From assembly GCF_004000785.1 (NCBI RefSeq), contig NZ_BILX01000019.1:1-64000 (forward strand): a stretch of DNA of 64,000 nucleotides. Direction: 5' to 3'. Position 1 is the stretch's first letter. Each line of letters starts with the position of its first letter. The translations under genes were made by a program, and so were the position numbers. Below the pieces are notes generated by a model. That model saw only the letters and a program-made list of their open reading frames with translations, was not told the origin of the DNA and did not search any database. Origin of the DNA: Paenibacillus ehimensis NBRC 15659 (GTDB taxonomy: Bacteria; Bacillota; Bacilli; Paenibacillales; NBRC-103111). Of this stretch, positions 38,667 to 47,102 are shown piece after piece.

Positions 38667-39734
38667 TCATTTGCCGGACAAACCTTCGCATTCCTTCATG
38701 CCCCGCATGATTTCCGCCATATCCACCTCGGCGTAGCACATGGACGTATCCGCCGCTCCGTAGTAGATCCTAACCTTGCCCTGCTCGTATAAAGCCCCGC
38801 AGCTGAAAATGACGTTCCCGAAAAATCCGTCCTTTTCGTAAGCCGTCTCCGGCTCCATCAAAGGCAGCGTGCTGCGCGCGATCACCCGCCATGGCTGATC
38901 GATATCGAGCAGCGCCGCCCCCAGGCAGTACCGGTTGTTGCGGTCGGCGCCGTGGTACAGCTCAAGCCAGCCCTGCTCCAGCTTGATGGGCACGCAGCTC
39001 GCCCCGATTCGCGTCTCGTCCCAGCAGCCGTCCCGGCAGCCCATCAAATACCGGTGGTTTCCCCAGCAGAGCAGATCGGGAGATTCCGCGATCCACATGC
39101 TCGGCTTGCCGAAGCTTGAGCTGGACGGACGGTGCAGCGCATAATATTTGCCGTTAATTTTTTGCGGGAAAATCGCGATATTTTTGCTGTCCGGCTGAAA
39201 TATGACGCCTTCGCGCTGCATATAAGCAAAGTCCTTTGTCGACGCCAGACAAGTCGTAATGCCCAGATTGGATACTGCCGAGTAGTTGATGTAATACGTA
39301 TCGTCGATCTGCGTGATCCGACAGTCCTCGATGCCGTAAATTTCGTACCGGTTTTCCGGGAACAAGGCGGGCCGGTCGTCGATCTTGAAATGAATGCCGT
39401 CCTTGCTCCGCGCGATACGCAAATAGGAAATCGACGTCAGTAAAGATCCGTCCGGGGTCCCGATTCCTCTGGCATCCGAGAAATCGTAGCCCGGCATCCC
39501 CTTCTCCAAACGGACGACCCCCATTTTGCCGTTCGCCATATCGTAGAAGGGGCTAAGGCTGTACTTCGGATCATGATGCACCGGCCTTTCCGCAATGCGC
39601 AGCAGCAGCAAAATTTCGTCGCCGTAGCGCATCACCCCGGCGTTAAACACGCCGATCACTTCGTAATCCTCCAGATAGGGCGGAATATCCTTCGGCTCAA
39701 TAATCGGATTGCCCGGATAACGGTAAATATTCAT
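38667..39734 (-). CDS. GH130 family mannoside phosphorylase (beta-1,2-mannoside type suspected)
   Basis: The 355-residue protein is a five-bladed beta-propeller of family GH130, enzymes that phosphorolyse beta-mannosides to mannose-1-phosphate. It begins YRYPGNPIIEPKDIPPYLEDYEVIGVFNAGV, has LLLRIAERP, YGIEDCRITQIDDTYYINYSA near residue 130 with the candidate acid Asp/Glu, and ELYHGADRNNRYCLGAALLD. The IGVFNAGV and RIAERP blocks recall the beta-1,2-mannobiose/mannooligosaccharide phosphorylases described from Thermoanaerobacter; this is inference. It is the last gene of a four-gene operon and differs clearly from the GH130 at 51344-52525. Confidence 0.83.
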   Translation of the reverse strand: MNIYRYPGNPIIEPKDIPPYLEDYEVIGVFNAGVMRYGDEILLLLRIAERPVHHDPKYSLSPFYDMANGKMGVVRLEKGMPGYDFSDARGIGTPDGSLLTSISYLRIARSKDGIHFKIDDRPALFPENRYEIYGIEDCRITQIDDTYYINYSAVSNLGITTCLASTKDFAYMQREGVIFQPDSKNIAIFPQKINGKYYALHRPSSSSFGKPSMWIAESPDLLCWGNHRYLMGCRDGCWDETRIGASCVPIKLEQGWLELYHGADRNNRYCLGAALLDIDQPWRVIARSTLPLMEPETAYEKDGFFGNVIFSCGALYEQGKVRIYYGAADTSMCYAEVDMAEIMRGMKECEGLSGK

Positions 39735-39755
39735 CCGAACCTGCTCGCCTCCCGT

Positions 39756-40802
39756 TTAGGAATGAATATCGGCCAATTTCCGATACAAAGCTTCCGTCAA
39801 TAAAAAAGCGATGGTGGATTCCGCCCCTTTATTCAGATTCGGGCCGTCCTCCCCCAATCCGTCGCAGCAAGCGCCTTCCTCCGCGTCAATCATCAAAGCA
39901 CCTGCGTCGTTGTCCCCGTAAAACCAGTCCCGGCACCGCCGCGCAATGTCCGCATAACCGGAGTCCCCTGTGATTTCGTACGCTTTGGAGACGGCGAGCA
40001 GCAGCTTCATGACATCGACCGGCTGCTGATCCCATTGCGCCCGGTGCCCGGGAGCGCACCACCCCCGGTTGCCGACCGGACGGATCTGCCCGCGTTCATT
40101 TACCGACATGCGGATCAAAAAATCGAGACTTTCCTTGGCGACAGCCAGGATGTCCTCTCGCTCCATAACTTCGTAGGCGCACAGCAGTCCCCACGGAAGT
40201 ACCCCGTTGCTGTAGGATAGCACCGGCTCGTACCAATGCCACCCCGGCTTCGCATGCCGCCGATAGCTGCCAAGCAGTCGGACAGCCAAGCTTTCCGCCA
40301 CCGGCATCAGGCCGGGCGGACGGCCGCTGCGGATCAGGAGAGCGACCGCGGCAAGCGCATAAGCCTGCCCGCGGGGATACTGCATGCCGCTTACCCGGGG
40401 CAGCGCCTTTTCGAACAGGTCTTGCGCGGCGATAGTCCGGCTCTTGTCCTGCAGCTTGACCAGAGCCAACGCGCTGGCCCACAAGCAGCGGCCGAGGCAA
40501 TCGTCCGAGGGCGTTTCGTCCTCCGGCATCCGGTCAAAGGCGATATTGTTATGAAAATGTCCGTTTTCCCGCTGCACCCACTGCAAAAAAGACAAGTACG
40601 TATCCGTCAAATCGTATAGTATCCGAGCCTCCGCGCCCTCTACCCTATCCAGCCATTCCAAACATGTCCATAGCGCCCGCGCCTGATCGTCGGTGCTGTA
40701 GCCTTCCTTGCGCCGGGGAATGATGCCGAGCGCGTGCTCCAGCATCCCGGTATCGTCCGTCAGCCGCTGCAAATGCCTAAAACTAACGGGGGACGGACTC
40801 AA
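39756..40802 (-). CDS. Alpha/alpha-barrel glycosidase-like protein
   Basis: The 348-residue protein is all-helical with repeated aromatic/acidic motifs (KEGYSTDDQARALWTCLEWL, NDVAFDR-like HNNIAFDRMPEDETPSDDCLGRCLWA, PGWHWYEPVLSYSNGVLPWGL), the look of an (alpha/alpha)6 barrel carbohydrate-active protein. Such proteins are found next to GT4 and GH130 genes and are often annotated only as hypothetical. The DDCLGR acidic pair may be catalytic. It overlaps the glycosyltransferase stop by 20 bases and ends 21 bases before the GH130 start. Confidence 0.6.
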   Translation of the reverse strand: MSPSPVSFRHLQRLTDDTGMLEHALGIIPRRKEGYSTDDQARALWTCLEWLDRVEGAEARILYDLTDTYLSFLQWVQRENGHFHNNIAFDRMPEDETPSDDCLGRCLWASALALVKLQDKSRTIAAQDLFEKALPRVSGMQYPRGQAYALAAVALLIRSGRPPGLMPVAESLAVRLLGSYRRHAKPGWHWYEPVLSYSNGVLPWGLLCAYEVMEREDILAVAKESLDFLIRMSVNERGQIRPVGNRGWCAPGHRAQWDQQPVDVMKLLLAVSKAYEITGDSGYADIARRCRDWFYGDNDAGALMIDAEEGACCDGLGEDGPNLNKGAESTIAFLLTEALYRKLADIHS

Positions 40803-41937
40803 GCTTTCTCACCTCGGCAAACAATTGCTCGTGCCGCCTGCCCACTTCCGGCCAATGCATGCTTTTTCCGACGCTTTCTATTTTTTTGCCCCATCCTCTC
40901 AGCAGCACGTCATTGCTCAGAAGCGAGACGATATTATCGATCCATGGTTGTTCGTCGTCATAAGGCAGCAGCAGCTCCGGATAATCCGACAACAGGTCTT
41001 GCGCGTAGCAGTAAGGCGTAGACAGCACCGGACGGCCCAGGCCGACCGCGTAGGCGAGCGTCCCGCTTGTAATCTGCTGCATCCCCGGATAAGGCGTCAC
41101 ATAAATGTCGCAGGCCATCAGATGCTTGACCAGATCGTGTTCCTCCATGTACCGGTCGATCATGACAACGTTCCGCTCGATGCCGCTGCGCCGGATTTGC
41201 TCCAGCAGCTCCTCCCGGTAACGCTCTCCCTCGCGCTTCTTCACCTCTGGATGCGTCTGGCCGACGATCGCATACAGGACATCCGGAATCTGCTTCACGA
41301 TACCGGGAAGTGCCCTGAGCAGAAGCTCGATGCCTTTTCCCCGGCCCAAAAGCCCGAAGGTCATCAGTACCTTCCGGTTGTCCCAGCCAAGCTGGGCTCT
41401 CAGCCGGTGCCGGCTCTCGGGGTTCGGCTCGGGCGTGCCATGGGGAATAAAAAAGATTCGCTCTTTCGGAACGCCGAACGTCTCGTGCAAGTAGTCGATC
41501 GCCTTGCGGTTCATGACGATGATTTTTCTGCTTCTTTCGGCGATTTCCCGCTGGATCGGAGCGTAGGGCGGCAGCGGCTTGTCAAATACCGTATGGAACG
41601 TCGTAATCAGCGGCTTTTCCAGGTTACGGATCAGCGTTAAAATATGGCCTCCCGCTTCGCCGCCGAAGATCCCGAATTCGTGCTGCAGGGATACGACGTC
41701 AACGTCTGACTGGTTGATTTTCCGCGCCATCTTGGCATAGGCCGCCTCCTGATCGCGGGGCAGCGGCCACAATATGGGATCGTCGCTCTTGTCCCTGACG
41801 GAATCGGTAAGGACGATGACCGGGTCCTTGCCTCTCCATTCCTTAACCCCTTGAACGGCCTGTCTCAAGTGAAACGTATAGGTGGCCAGTCCGCATTTTT
41901 TAGGCACGTAGGTGCTGACATAAGCGATCTTCGTCAT
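40783..41937 (-). CDS. GT4 family glycosyltransferase (atypical active-site motif)
   Basis: The 384-residue protein is a GT-B glycosyltransferase: N-terminal IAYVSTYVPKKCGLATYTFHL, linker TFHTVFDKPLPPYAP, and C-terminal donor domain VLMTFGLLGRGKGIELLLRAL to DIYVTPYPGMQQITSGTLAYA. The usual E-x7-E donor motif of GT4 enzymes is replaced by Q in MQQITSGTLAYAVGLGRPVLSTPY-like context, as in GH130-associated enzymes. The donor is probably GDP-mannose given the nucleotidyltransferase upstream (ATGA overlap at 41934-41937). The acceptor is unknown. Confidence 0.82.
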   Translation of the reverse strand: MTKIAYVSTYVPKKCGLATYTFHLRQAVQGVKEWRGKDPVIVLTDSVRDKSDDPILWPLPRDQEAAYAKMARKINQSDVDVVSLQHEFGIFGGEAGGHILTLIRNLEKPLITTFHTVFDKPLPPYAPIQREIAERSRKIIVMNRKAIDYLHETFGVPKERIFFIPHGTPEPNPESRHRLRAQLGWDNRKVLMTFGLLGRGKGIELLLRALPGIVKQIPDVLYAIVGQTHPEVKKREGERYREELLEQIRRSGIERNVVMIDRYMEEHDLVKHLMACDIYVTPYPGMQQITSGTLAYAVGLGRPVLSTPYCYAQDLLSDYPELLLPYDDEQPWIDNIVSLLSNDVLLRGWGKKIESVGKSMHWPEVGRRHEQLFAEVRKLESVPR

Positions 41938-42974
41938 GCCTGCATCGCCCCCATCCGGTTCATGACCGCTTCGTGCAAAATCTGACGGGAGCCGAGCTCA
42001 AGCCCGTAGCCGAAAATGCAGTTATTCAAATGGATAGCGTCATTGATCTTGCACCGATCCCACATAATCGTTTCCGAGCAGCGCACATGACGGCCGATTT
42101 CGCAATCGTCGCCGATGACGGCAAAAGGCCCGATAATGGAGCGCTCCCCGATCTTGACGTTATTGCCGATCAGCACCGGCGGAACAAGCAGCGCACCGGG
42201 ACCGACTTCGCAATCGTCGCCGAGCCATATCCCGCTGCCGTTCTCCCGGCCCGGAATCGGCAGCCGGCACGTGCGGTTCAACAGGTCCCAATGAATTTTC
42301 CGGTATCGTTCTTTGGTACCCATGTCCATCCAATAACCGGAGATGACTTGACCGTATACCCCCACCTGCTCCCGGATCAGCAGCGGGAACGTTTCACGCT
42401 CAATGGAAACCTCCCGGTCTTCGGGAATGTAACGCAGCGCTTTTTTCTCCATGACGTAGATCCCTGCATTGATCCGGCGGGACGGCGCTTCTTCCAGCCG
42501 GGGCTTTTCCACAAAGCGCAAAATGCGGCCGAGCCGGTCCTGTTCCACAACCCCGTATTGGGTAGGGTCATCCACCTCCGTTAATCCGATGGTAACCTCG
42601 CCGCCATGCTGGAGATGATATTCCAATAAAGGCAGCAGATGGACCTCGTGTACAATATCCGCATTGACCACGATAAAGCGGTCGTCGAGATAGGATTCCG
42701 CGTTTTTGATCGCCCCGGCCGTCCCTCGAAGCGTTTGTTCCACGGCATACCGGATGGAGACTCCCCATTTGCTGCCGTCGCCGAAATAGTTCCGGATATG
42801 CTCGGGATGATGCTTGACCGCCATCACGAAATCGCGGATCCCCTGATTTTTCAGATGAATGACAAGATGCTCGAGCCAAGGACGGTTCGCGACCAGAGCC
42901 ATCGGCTTCGGCAAATGCTCCGTGAGCGGTCTTAGCCTTGTTCCGAGTCCTCCTGCGAGCAGTAATGCGTTCAT
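41934..42974 (-). CDS. Sugar-1-phosphate nucleotidyltransferase (probable mannose-1-phosphate guanylyltransferase)
   Basis: The 346-residue enzyme joins a sugar-1-phosphate to an NTP. It begins MNALLLAGGLGTRLRPLTEH with LPKPMALVANRP, has the metal-binding VVNADIVHE, GYWMDMGTKERYRKIHWDLL, and a C-terminal left-handed beta-helix with hexapeptide repeats (LVPPVLIGNNVKIGERSIIGP). ATG 42974 follows TTGGAGGGAG; upstream in-frame codons lack family similarity. The GDP-mannose call rests on neighbouring GT4 and GH130 genes and is inference; glucose-1-phosphate is the alternative. A CIRCE element precedes the operon. Confidence 0.83.
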   Translation of the reverse strand: MNALLLAGGLGTRLRPLTEHLPKPMALVANRPWLEHLVIHLKNQGIRDFVMAVKHHPEHIRNYFGDGSKWGVSIRYAVEQTLRGTAGAIKNAESYLDDRFIVVNADIVHEVHLLPLLEYHLQHGGEVTIGLTEVDDPTQYGVVEQDRLGRILRFVEKPRLEEAPSRRINAGIYVMEKKALRYIPEDREVSIERETFPLLIREQVGVYGQVISGYWMDMGTKERYRKIHWDLLNRTCRLPIPGRENGSGIWLGDDCEVGPGALLVPPVLIGNNVKIGERSIIGPFAVIGDDCEIGRHVRCSETIMWDRCKINDAIHLNNCIFGYGLELGSRQILHEAVMNRMGAMQA

Positions 42975-43205
42975 TGCGACATCTCCCTCCAAGATAAAAA
43001 TAAAAAAGAAGCATTGTTCTAACCGGGGACCTTCACGCCTTTCGGCCAAACATTTCGTAATACGCGCCCCCTGAAGCAACCACGCATTGCGGAATTATTT
43101 GTGGACAAGGCAGCCTTCGCCGCTTCGCCCAGTAAAAATCTTTAGTCGGAAAAATCCTTCTGTGTTTTGTTCTTATCAAGAATGAAGAGTTGTTGCCGGC
43201 AACTG

Positions 43206-43232
43206 TTAGCACTCATGAATGACAAGTGCTAA
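43206..43232 (-). promoter_or_regulatory. CIRCE-like HrcA operator
   Basis: TTAGCACTC-N9-AAGTGCTAA matches the CIRCE consensus (TTAGCACTC-N9-GAGTGCTAA) in 17 of 18 arm positions with the exact 9-base spacing. On the minus strand it lies just downstream of promoter-like elements (TTGAAA and TAATAC, spacer about 15-16, between 43238 and 43270), the usual position for HrcA repression. The next gene in that direction starts at 42974. Confidence 0.75.
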
Positions 43233-43460
43233 TAACAGTGTATTATTGCCTGCGCCCGTTTTTCAATCTCAATCCTCGTTCAATATCGCCCAAAGCGCGC
43301 AAAAAAATCGGTTTACGGCCTTTCATTTGGATGATTGCACCATATTTCTCGGCTTTTCTCCAAATTTTGCAGCCCGTATCGAGGAATGGACCGCCGGGGG
43401 AAGCAGCGCTCCAGTCCAAGCGATCCAACGAATAGACGCAGCACAACGTGATGTCAAAAG

Positions 43461-45428
43461 TCATACATTTTGTTTTCGCTTAATCAATTCTCGATTTTCC
43501 CATAGAAGCGTGCGCAAATTTGACTTGGAGCCTTGAATAACAAAATGCGGAATTCGTCTATGCTTTGCAATTTCAACGCAGCTCCAGGTAGCTCGATGCG
43601 ATGTCGCGGTCAGCAGGAAAAATAAGGCGTTGGCTTTGCTTAAATCCGAGTGAATTCGTTCCGGGGCATCGCCGCTATCATGTATGAGTGTTGCGCCTGT
43701 CTCCGCTACTACTCCCTCGAACCATTTCCGCATACCGCCGACAATGACCACTTTACAATCATCTAAGAACGGGTCCGGCTTCGCCTTTTTAGCCTGCCCC
43801 CTGAGTAAAGACGGCTTATAGGTTTTCAATTCTTGCTCGGCTGCAGTCTGCTTGGTTTTGCGGTATAAACGGGAGATTCGGGCAAATCGCCCTTCGTCAG
43901 CAATATTGAACAGACATGGATCTCCGTCGTTGGGCTGCTGTATCTCAATATCCCGTTGATGCAGCGGATACCGGTTTTGGGAATTGTTCATGTCGACAAC
44001 GTACCATGTGAAGTGAGCTCCCAGCTCGATATATCCGAAAAATTGGCGGACCGGCGCATAAGTATCGTCTCCTTGGAGCAAGAGTTCGATGTCATAGAGC
44101 GTCATTCCGTTTTGTTGCTTGCCTGGCGAGCATTGTACTTCGGCTTCATGCTCCAGCCCGTACTGATGAACCATCGATTCCGTAACGTTAAACGTTTTTC
44201 CGTCCTCCAGCACAATGTAACCGCCATGATCGCGACGGTAGAACGTACCGACATAAGATTCGGATTCCCGGCTCGCCTCCGGTACGCTTGAATCTGACGC
44301 AAGCGAATGATCGCTTGTCTGCACATGACTTGTAGAACGCGCCTGCCCATGTTCTTGCTGAAACTGTTCCAAAAGATCGATTAAGTCAAAAATTTTCCTT
44401 ATCCGGGCGCGAAGAACAGGCGCATTCTCCGGATCGCTTTGCCGAAGCTCCTGATAAAGCTTGTCCGACTCCGGTAGCAAGGAATGTAAAAGAAGACCGA
44501 TCAGATCGCAGGTGCTGCTCTGTTCTTTCCTCTCAAGCCGCTTTTTCCATTTCTCCAACTCATGCTCCGCTTTTGCCGCATTGGATTTCATTTCCTCGAC
44601 TTTCCATTCGGCATCCTTAAGCTGGTTCAGCAGCTCGTTTTTTTCCTTATTCAGACGATACAGCCGAGCTTCCAGCTGATTCCGGGAGACTTCCGCTTCC
44701 GCTTTTTGCTTCACCGCTTCTTCTTTCAAAATCAGCAGCTCCGCCGATAATTGTTTCTTTTCTCTTTCGAATTGCTCCAACTTTTTCGTTTGGATTCCAA
44801 GTTCCTTTCGCAGCTGCCCGGCTTCCTTTTCCCTCGTCTGGCGTAAGGCAAACTCTTTCTTCAGCTTGTCTTCCAAAGCAGTAAGCTTTGCGTCGCTTAT
44901 GCGGTCCTCTTGTATGCTCTTCGCTTCCGGAGCCTTTCCTTGCAAACCCTCCTCAAACTCTCGTATGGCCTCTTCCCATAATGTTCCTGCTGCCGCGCGG
45001 CCGGGATGAAGCCGGAGAGCCCAATAAAAATGCCATTGCCCGAATCTTGAGATGTTGTCCTCTTTCGCAGCCAGAAATGTTTCCAGGGAGCCCGGGGATT
45101 CGTTTTTCAATAAATCCAGCACGGCGTATAAGATAACCCAATAAAGTCGTTCTCTATCGGTTAAGAGATAATGTTTTTGCAGTTGGAGGAGTAATTTATG
45201 AAAGAGTGCATCAGGAAACTTCTTATGTCTGGAAAAAACAATGGGGAGATTTAGGAAATGGGCTATTGCTCGTTTTTGTTGAACGGATAGTTCATGAATT
45301 AAAAATTTAAACTTATCGACCGGAAAAGGATGAAGGCTTTCTTCCTTTATCGCTTGTAAAAAAGTCGGCTGTTCCGCATATCCCTCCGTTAAGGAGCTAA
45401 TTTGATGGACTTCGGCCTTTTCGCTCAT
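43461..45428 (-). CDS. Coiled-coil protein with C-terminal DUF2325-like domain
   Basis: The 655-residue protein has an N-terminal helical region (FLQAIKEESLHPFPVDKFKFL to about 160), a long Lys/Glu-rich coiled coil (about 175-305), a beta-rich middle section starting SYVGTFYRRDHGGYIVLEDGKTF (about 385-500), and a C-terminal domain VVIVGGMRKWFEGVVAETGATLIHD with TSHRATWSCVEIAKH. The last matches the DUF2325 pattern of a Rossmann-like fold. No signal peptide is seen, so it is cytosolic. ATG 45428 follows AGGGGGAT. It has its own promoter behind the terminator of the ATPase-VWA operon. The function is unknown. Confidence 0.75.
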   Translation of the reverse strand: MSEKAEVHQISSLTEGYAEQPTFLQAIKEESLHPFPVDKFKFLIHELSVQQKRAIAHFLNLPIVFSRHKKFPDALFHKLLLQLQKHYLLTDRERLYWVILYAVLDLLKNESPGSLETFLAAKEDNISRFGQWHFYWALRLHPGRAAAGTLWEEAIREFEEGLQGKAPEAKSIQEDRISDAKLTALEDKLKKEFALRQTREKEAGQLRKELGIQTKKLEQFEREKKQLSAELLILKEEAVKQKAEAEVSRNQLEARLYRLNKEKNELLNQLKDAEWKVEEMKSNAAKAEHELEKWKKRLERKEQSSTCDLIGLLLHSLLPESDKLYQELRQSDPENAPVLRARIRKIFDLIDLLEQFQQEHGQARSTSHVQTSDHSLASDSSVPEASRESESYVGTFYRRDHGGYIVLEDGKTFNVTESMVHQYGLEHEAEVQCSPGKQQNGMTLYDIELLLQGDDTYAPVRQFFGYIELGAHFTWYVVDMNNSQNRYPLHQRDIEIQQPNDGDPCLFNIADEGRFARISRLYRKTKQTAAEQELKTYKPSLLRGQAKKAKPDPFLDDCKVVIVGGMRKWFEGVVAETGATLIHDSGDAPERIHSDLSKANALFFLLTATSHRATWSCVEIAKHRRIPHFVIQGSKSNLRTLLWENRELIKRKQNV

Positions 45429-45459
45429 GAAACATCCCCCTTTTCATGAATAAAATTCC

Positions 45460-45488
45460 ATTATTTAGGGTTCGATGTTCTATGGCAA
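45460..45488 (-). promoter_or_regulatory. Probable promoter of the coiled-coil gene
   Basis: On the minus strand TTGCCA (45483-45488), 17 bases and AATAAT (45460-45465) lie between the upstream terminator and the ribosome site of the coiled-coil gene. Confidence 0.5.
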
Positions 45489-45535
45489 ATTCCCTCTTAT
45501 TTTGTATGAAATAACTAAATAAATGCTTGAATCGT

Positions 45536-45565
45536 AAAAAAAAGGAGCTGCTTTTGAGCAGTTCC
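45536..45565 (-). terminator. Terminator of the DUF6530-AAA-VWA-GIY operon
   Basis: On the minus strand GGAACTGC-TCAAAA-GCAGCTCC forms an 8-base stem with one wobble and is followed by a run of eight T. It separates the GIY-YIG gene from the coiled-coil gene. Confidence 0.85.
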
Positions 45566-45614
45566 TTACCAGGTCTCCCCCTTATCGGTACAACTTCTGC
45601 GTCTCTGCTATCCG

Positions 45615-45974
45615 TCACTGCTTTGGCGGCTTGTTATAGCCTCGTTCCCCATAGGGCTGCAATTTCTCAAGCCACGGCTTTTCCATCATTTTGAGCTCCC
45701 ACTTCATATCCGTCACATCGTCCGTCTTCTTTTCCTCCAGCACCTCATAGGTGAACGCTTCGGCTCCGAACTCCTTCCAATCCTTTTGCAGCTCTAAATT
45801 GGCGAATCTCCCCATATCGAGCTGCATCTTGATGGTCAACCATTTGTTTTTCAGATTCGGGTAGCTGTCCACGAAAATTTTGCCGTTGGCTTTGTTGGCG
45901 ATTTGGATGACGCCCATGTAAGTTTTAATCTGCTTAAATTCCTCCAGCAGCTCCTTGCGCTTGCTCTTATCCAT
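45615..45974 (-). CDS. GIY-YIG nuclease-like protein
   Basis: The 119-residue protein contains a degenerate GIY-YIG core: GVIQIANKANGKIFVDSYPNLKNKW, where the two conserved aromatic-Gly triplets are changed (GVI and FVD), then DWKEFGAEAFTYEVLEEK. The loss of the second YIG suggests altered or no nuclease activity. It belongs to a group common in Bacillales annotated as GIY-YIG family. ATG 45974 follows GAAGGAGAC. It lies 28 bases behind the VWA gene and is the last gene before a strong terminator. Confidence 0.78.
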   Translation of the reverse strand: MDKSKRKELLEEFKQIKTYMGVIQIANKANGKIFVDSYPNLKNKWLTIKMQLDMGRFANLELQKDWKEFGAEAFTYEVLEEKKTDDVTDMKWELKMMEKPWLEKLQPYGERGYNKPPKQ

Positions 45975-46002
45975 GTTTTTTGTCTCCTTCCGGGCCCGTT
46001 CC

Positions 46003-47040
46003 TCATAAATACCGGGTGATAATCCGAACCAGCTTGGCCGGCAATTCAGTTAAATTCGTAATATCCAGGAATCGCTCGTTCCCGTAGATTTGATTAATGA
46101 CGTCCTTGTCTTGGCCGATCGCGGCTGCAAGAAATGTAATTCCTTTCCGTTCATATTCGGCAATCGTCTGCTGCATGTCTTGAACGGCATAGGCTCCGGC
46201 ATAATCCTCCATGGCTTTCGGCTGCCCGTCGCTGATGCTGATCAAAAGCTTCGTCTTTTGCGGCGTGACTGCCAGCCGTTCCGCAATAATTCTTAAAGCC
46301 ATGCCGTCGCGATTGTTGCTTCTGGCCCGAATTCCCGTCAGTCGGAAACGGTCATTGGCATCGGTTCGGTCAAAATCGGTATAGGCATAAACCGACATTT
46401 GCTCCAGCCTGGAAACATCCGCCGTATCCCCATAGATCAAAACGGGGATATGACACAGCTGACAAAATTCGTAGACGGCGATTACTGCGCGCTTGGCCGC
46501 TTCCAATCTGCCGAAAGCCGTCATCGATGCCGATTCGTCCACCCTCAGACCGACCACAAGCGAAGGCGATTCTGCCGGCGGACGCTTCTTGGCAAAGTAT
46601 CTGAAATCCCGGTAGGCGACGCTGTCCGCTTGAAATTTGCTGCCATAGTAATGATTCCTGGCAAATTCAAACGAGGCCTCGTGCTCCAGCAGCGGAAGCG
46701 TCTTTCTTGCGATCTCCCGCACGACAGGCATCAGCCCCCTGCTCAGGCGCACATATTCCTGCTGGCTTGCCTGATCGTAATCGGGCCGGTGAACGACGAG
46801 CTTGACTTTATGATGGATGGAACCGGACACGACTTCCCTTGCGTCCCGATTCAGCTTTTTGCGGAAATCGCGCTCCTGCCGCTTCGCCTCCTCCGACACG
46901 GGTTCAGGGTCGGCCGGATGGTAGGCCGGAGCGCTGCTCTCGCCCAAGTCCGGACTTTCCATTCCGGCGTCATCCTCGGAGCCATCGGAATCATCGGCGC
47001 GATCGGATGAGCTTTCGTCGCTGTCCGCGCTTTTTTTCAA
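46003..47040 (-). CDS. VWA-domain protein, partner of the MoxR-like ATPase
   Basis: The 345-residue protein has an acidic, Ser/Asp-rich N-terminus, a helical CobT-like middle (EEAKRQERDFRKKLNRDAREV to FEFARNHYYG) and a VWA domain with MIDAS motif D168-E-S170-A-S172 in VGLRVDESASMTAFGRLE, plus SISDGQPKAM. VWA proteins of this type work with MoxR AAA ATPases as metal-insertion or remodelling pairs. The TTG start shown has no ribosome site; ATG 46962 is an alternative. The frame is open upstream to an A9 run at the end of the ATPase gene, so synthesis by -1 frameshifting is possible. Confidence 0.8.
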   Translation of the reverse strand: MKKSADSDESSSDRADDSDGSEDDAGMESPDLGESSAPAYHPADPEPVSEEAKRQERDFRKKLNRDAREVVSGSIHHKVKLVVHRPDYDQASQQEYVRLSRGLMPVVREIARKTLPLLEHEASFEFARNHYYGSKFQADSVAYRDFRYFAKKRPPAESPSLVVGLRVDESASMTAFGRLEAAKRAVIAVYEFCQLCHIPVLIYGDTADVSRLEQMSVYAYTDFDRTDANDRFRLTGIRARSNNRDGMALRIIAERLAVTPQKTKLLISISDGQPKAMEDYAGAYAVQDMQQTIAEYERKGITFLAAAIGQDKDVINQIYGNERFLDITNLTELPAKLVRIITRYL

Positions 47041-47102
47041 CGCGACCGCGTCATCATCCGCAGGCTGCTCGGAATCAAGTTCGACGCTGCCGACCTCGCC
47101 CG

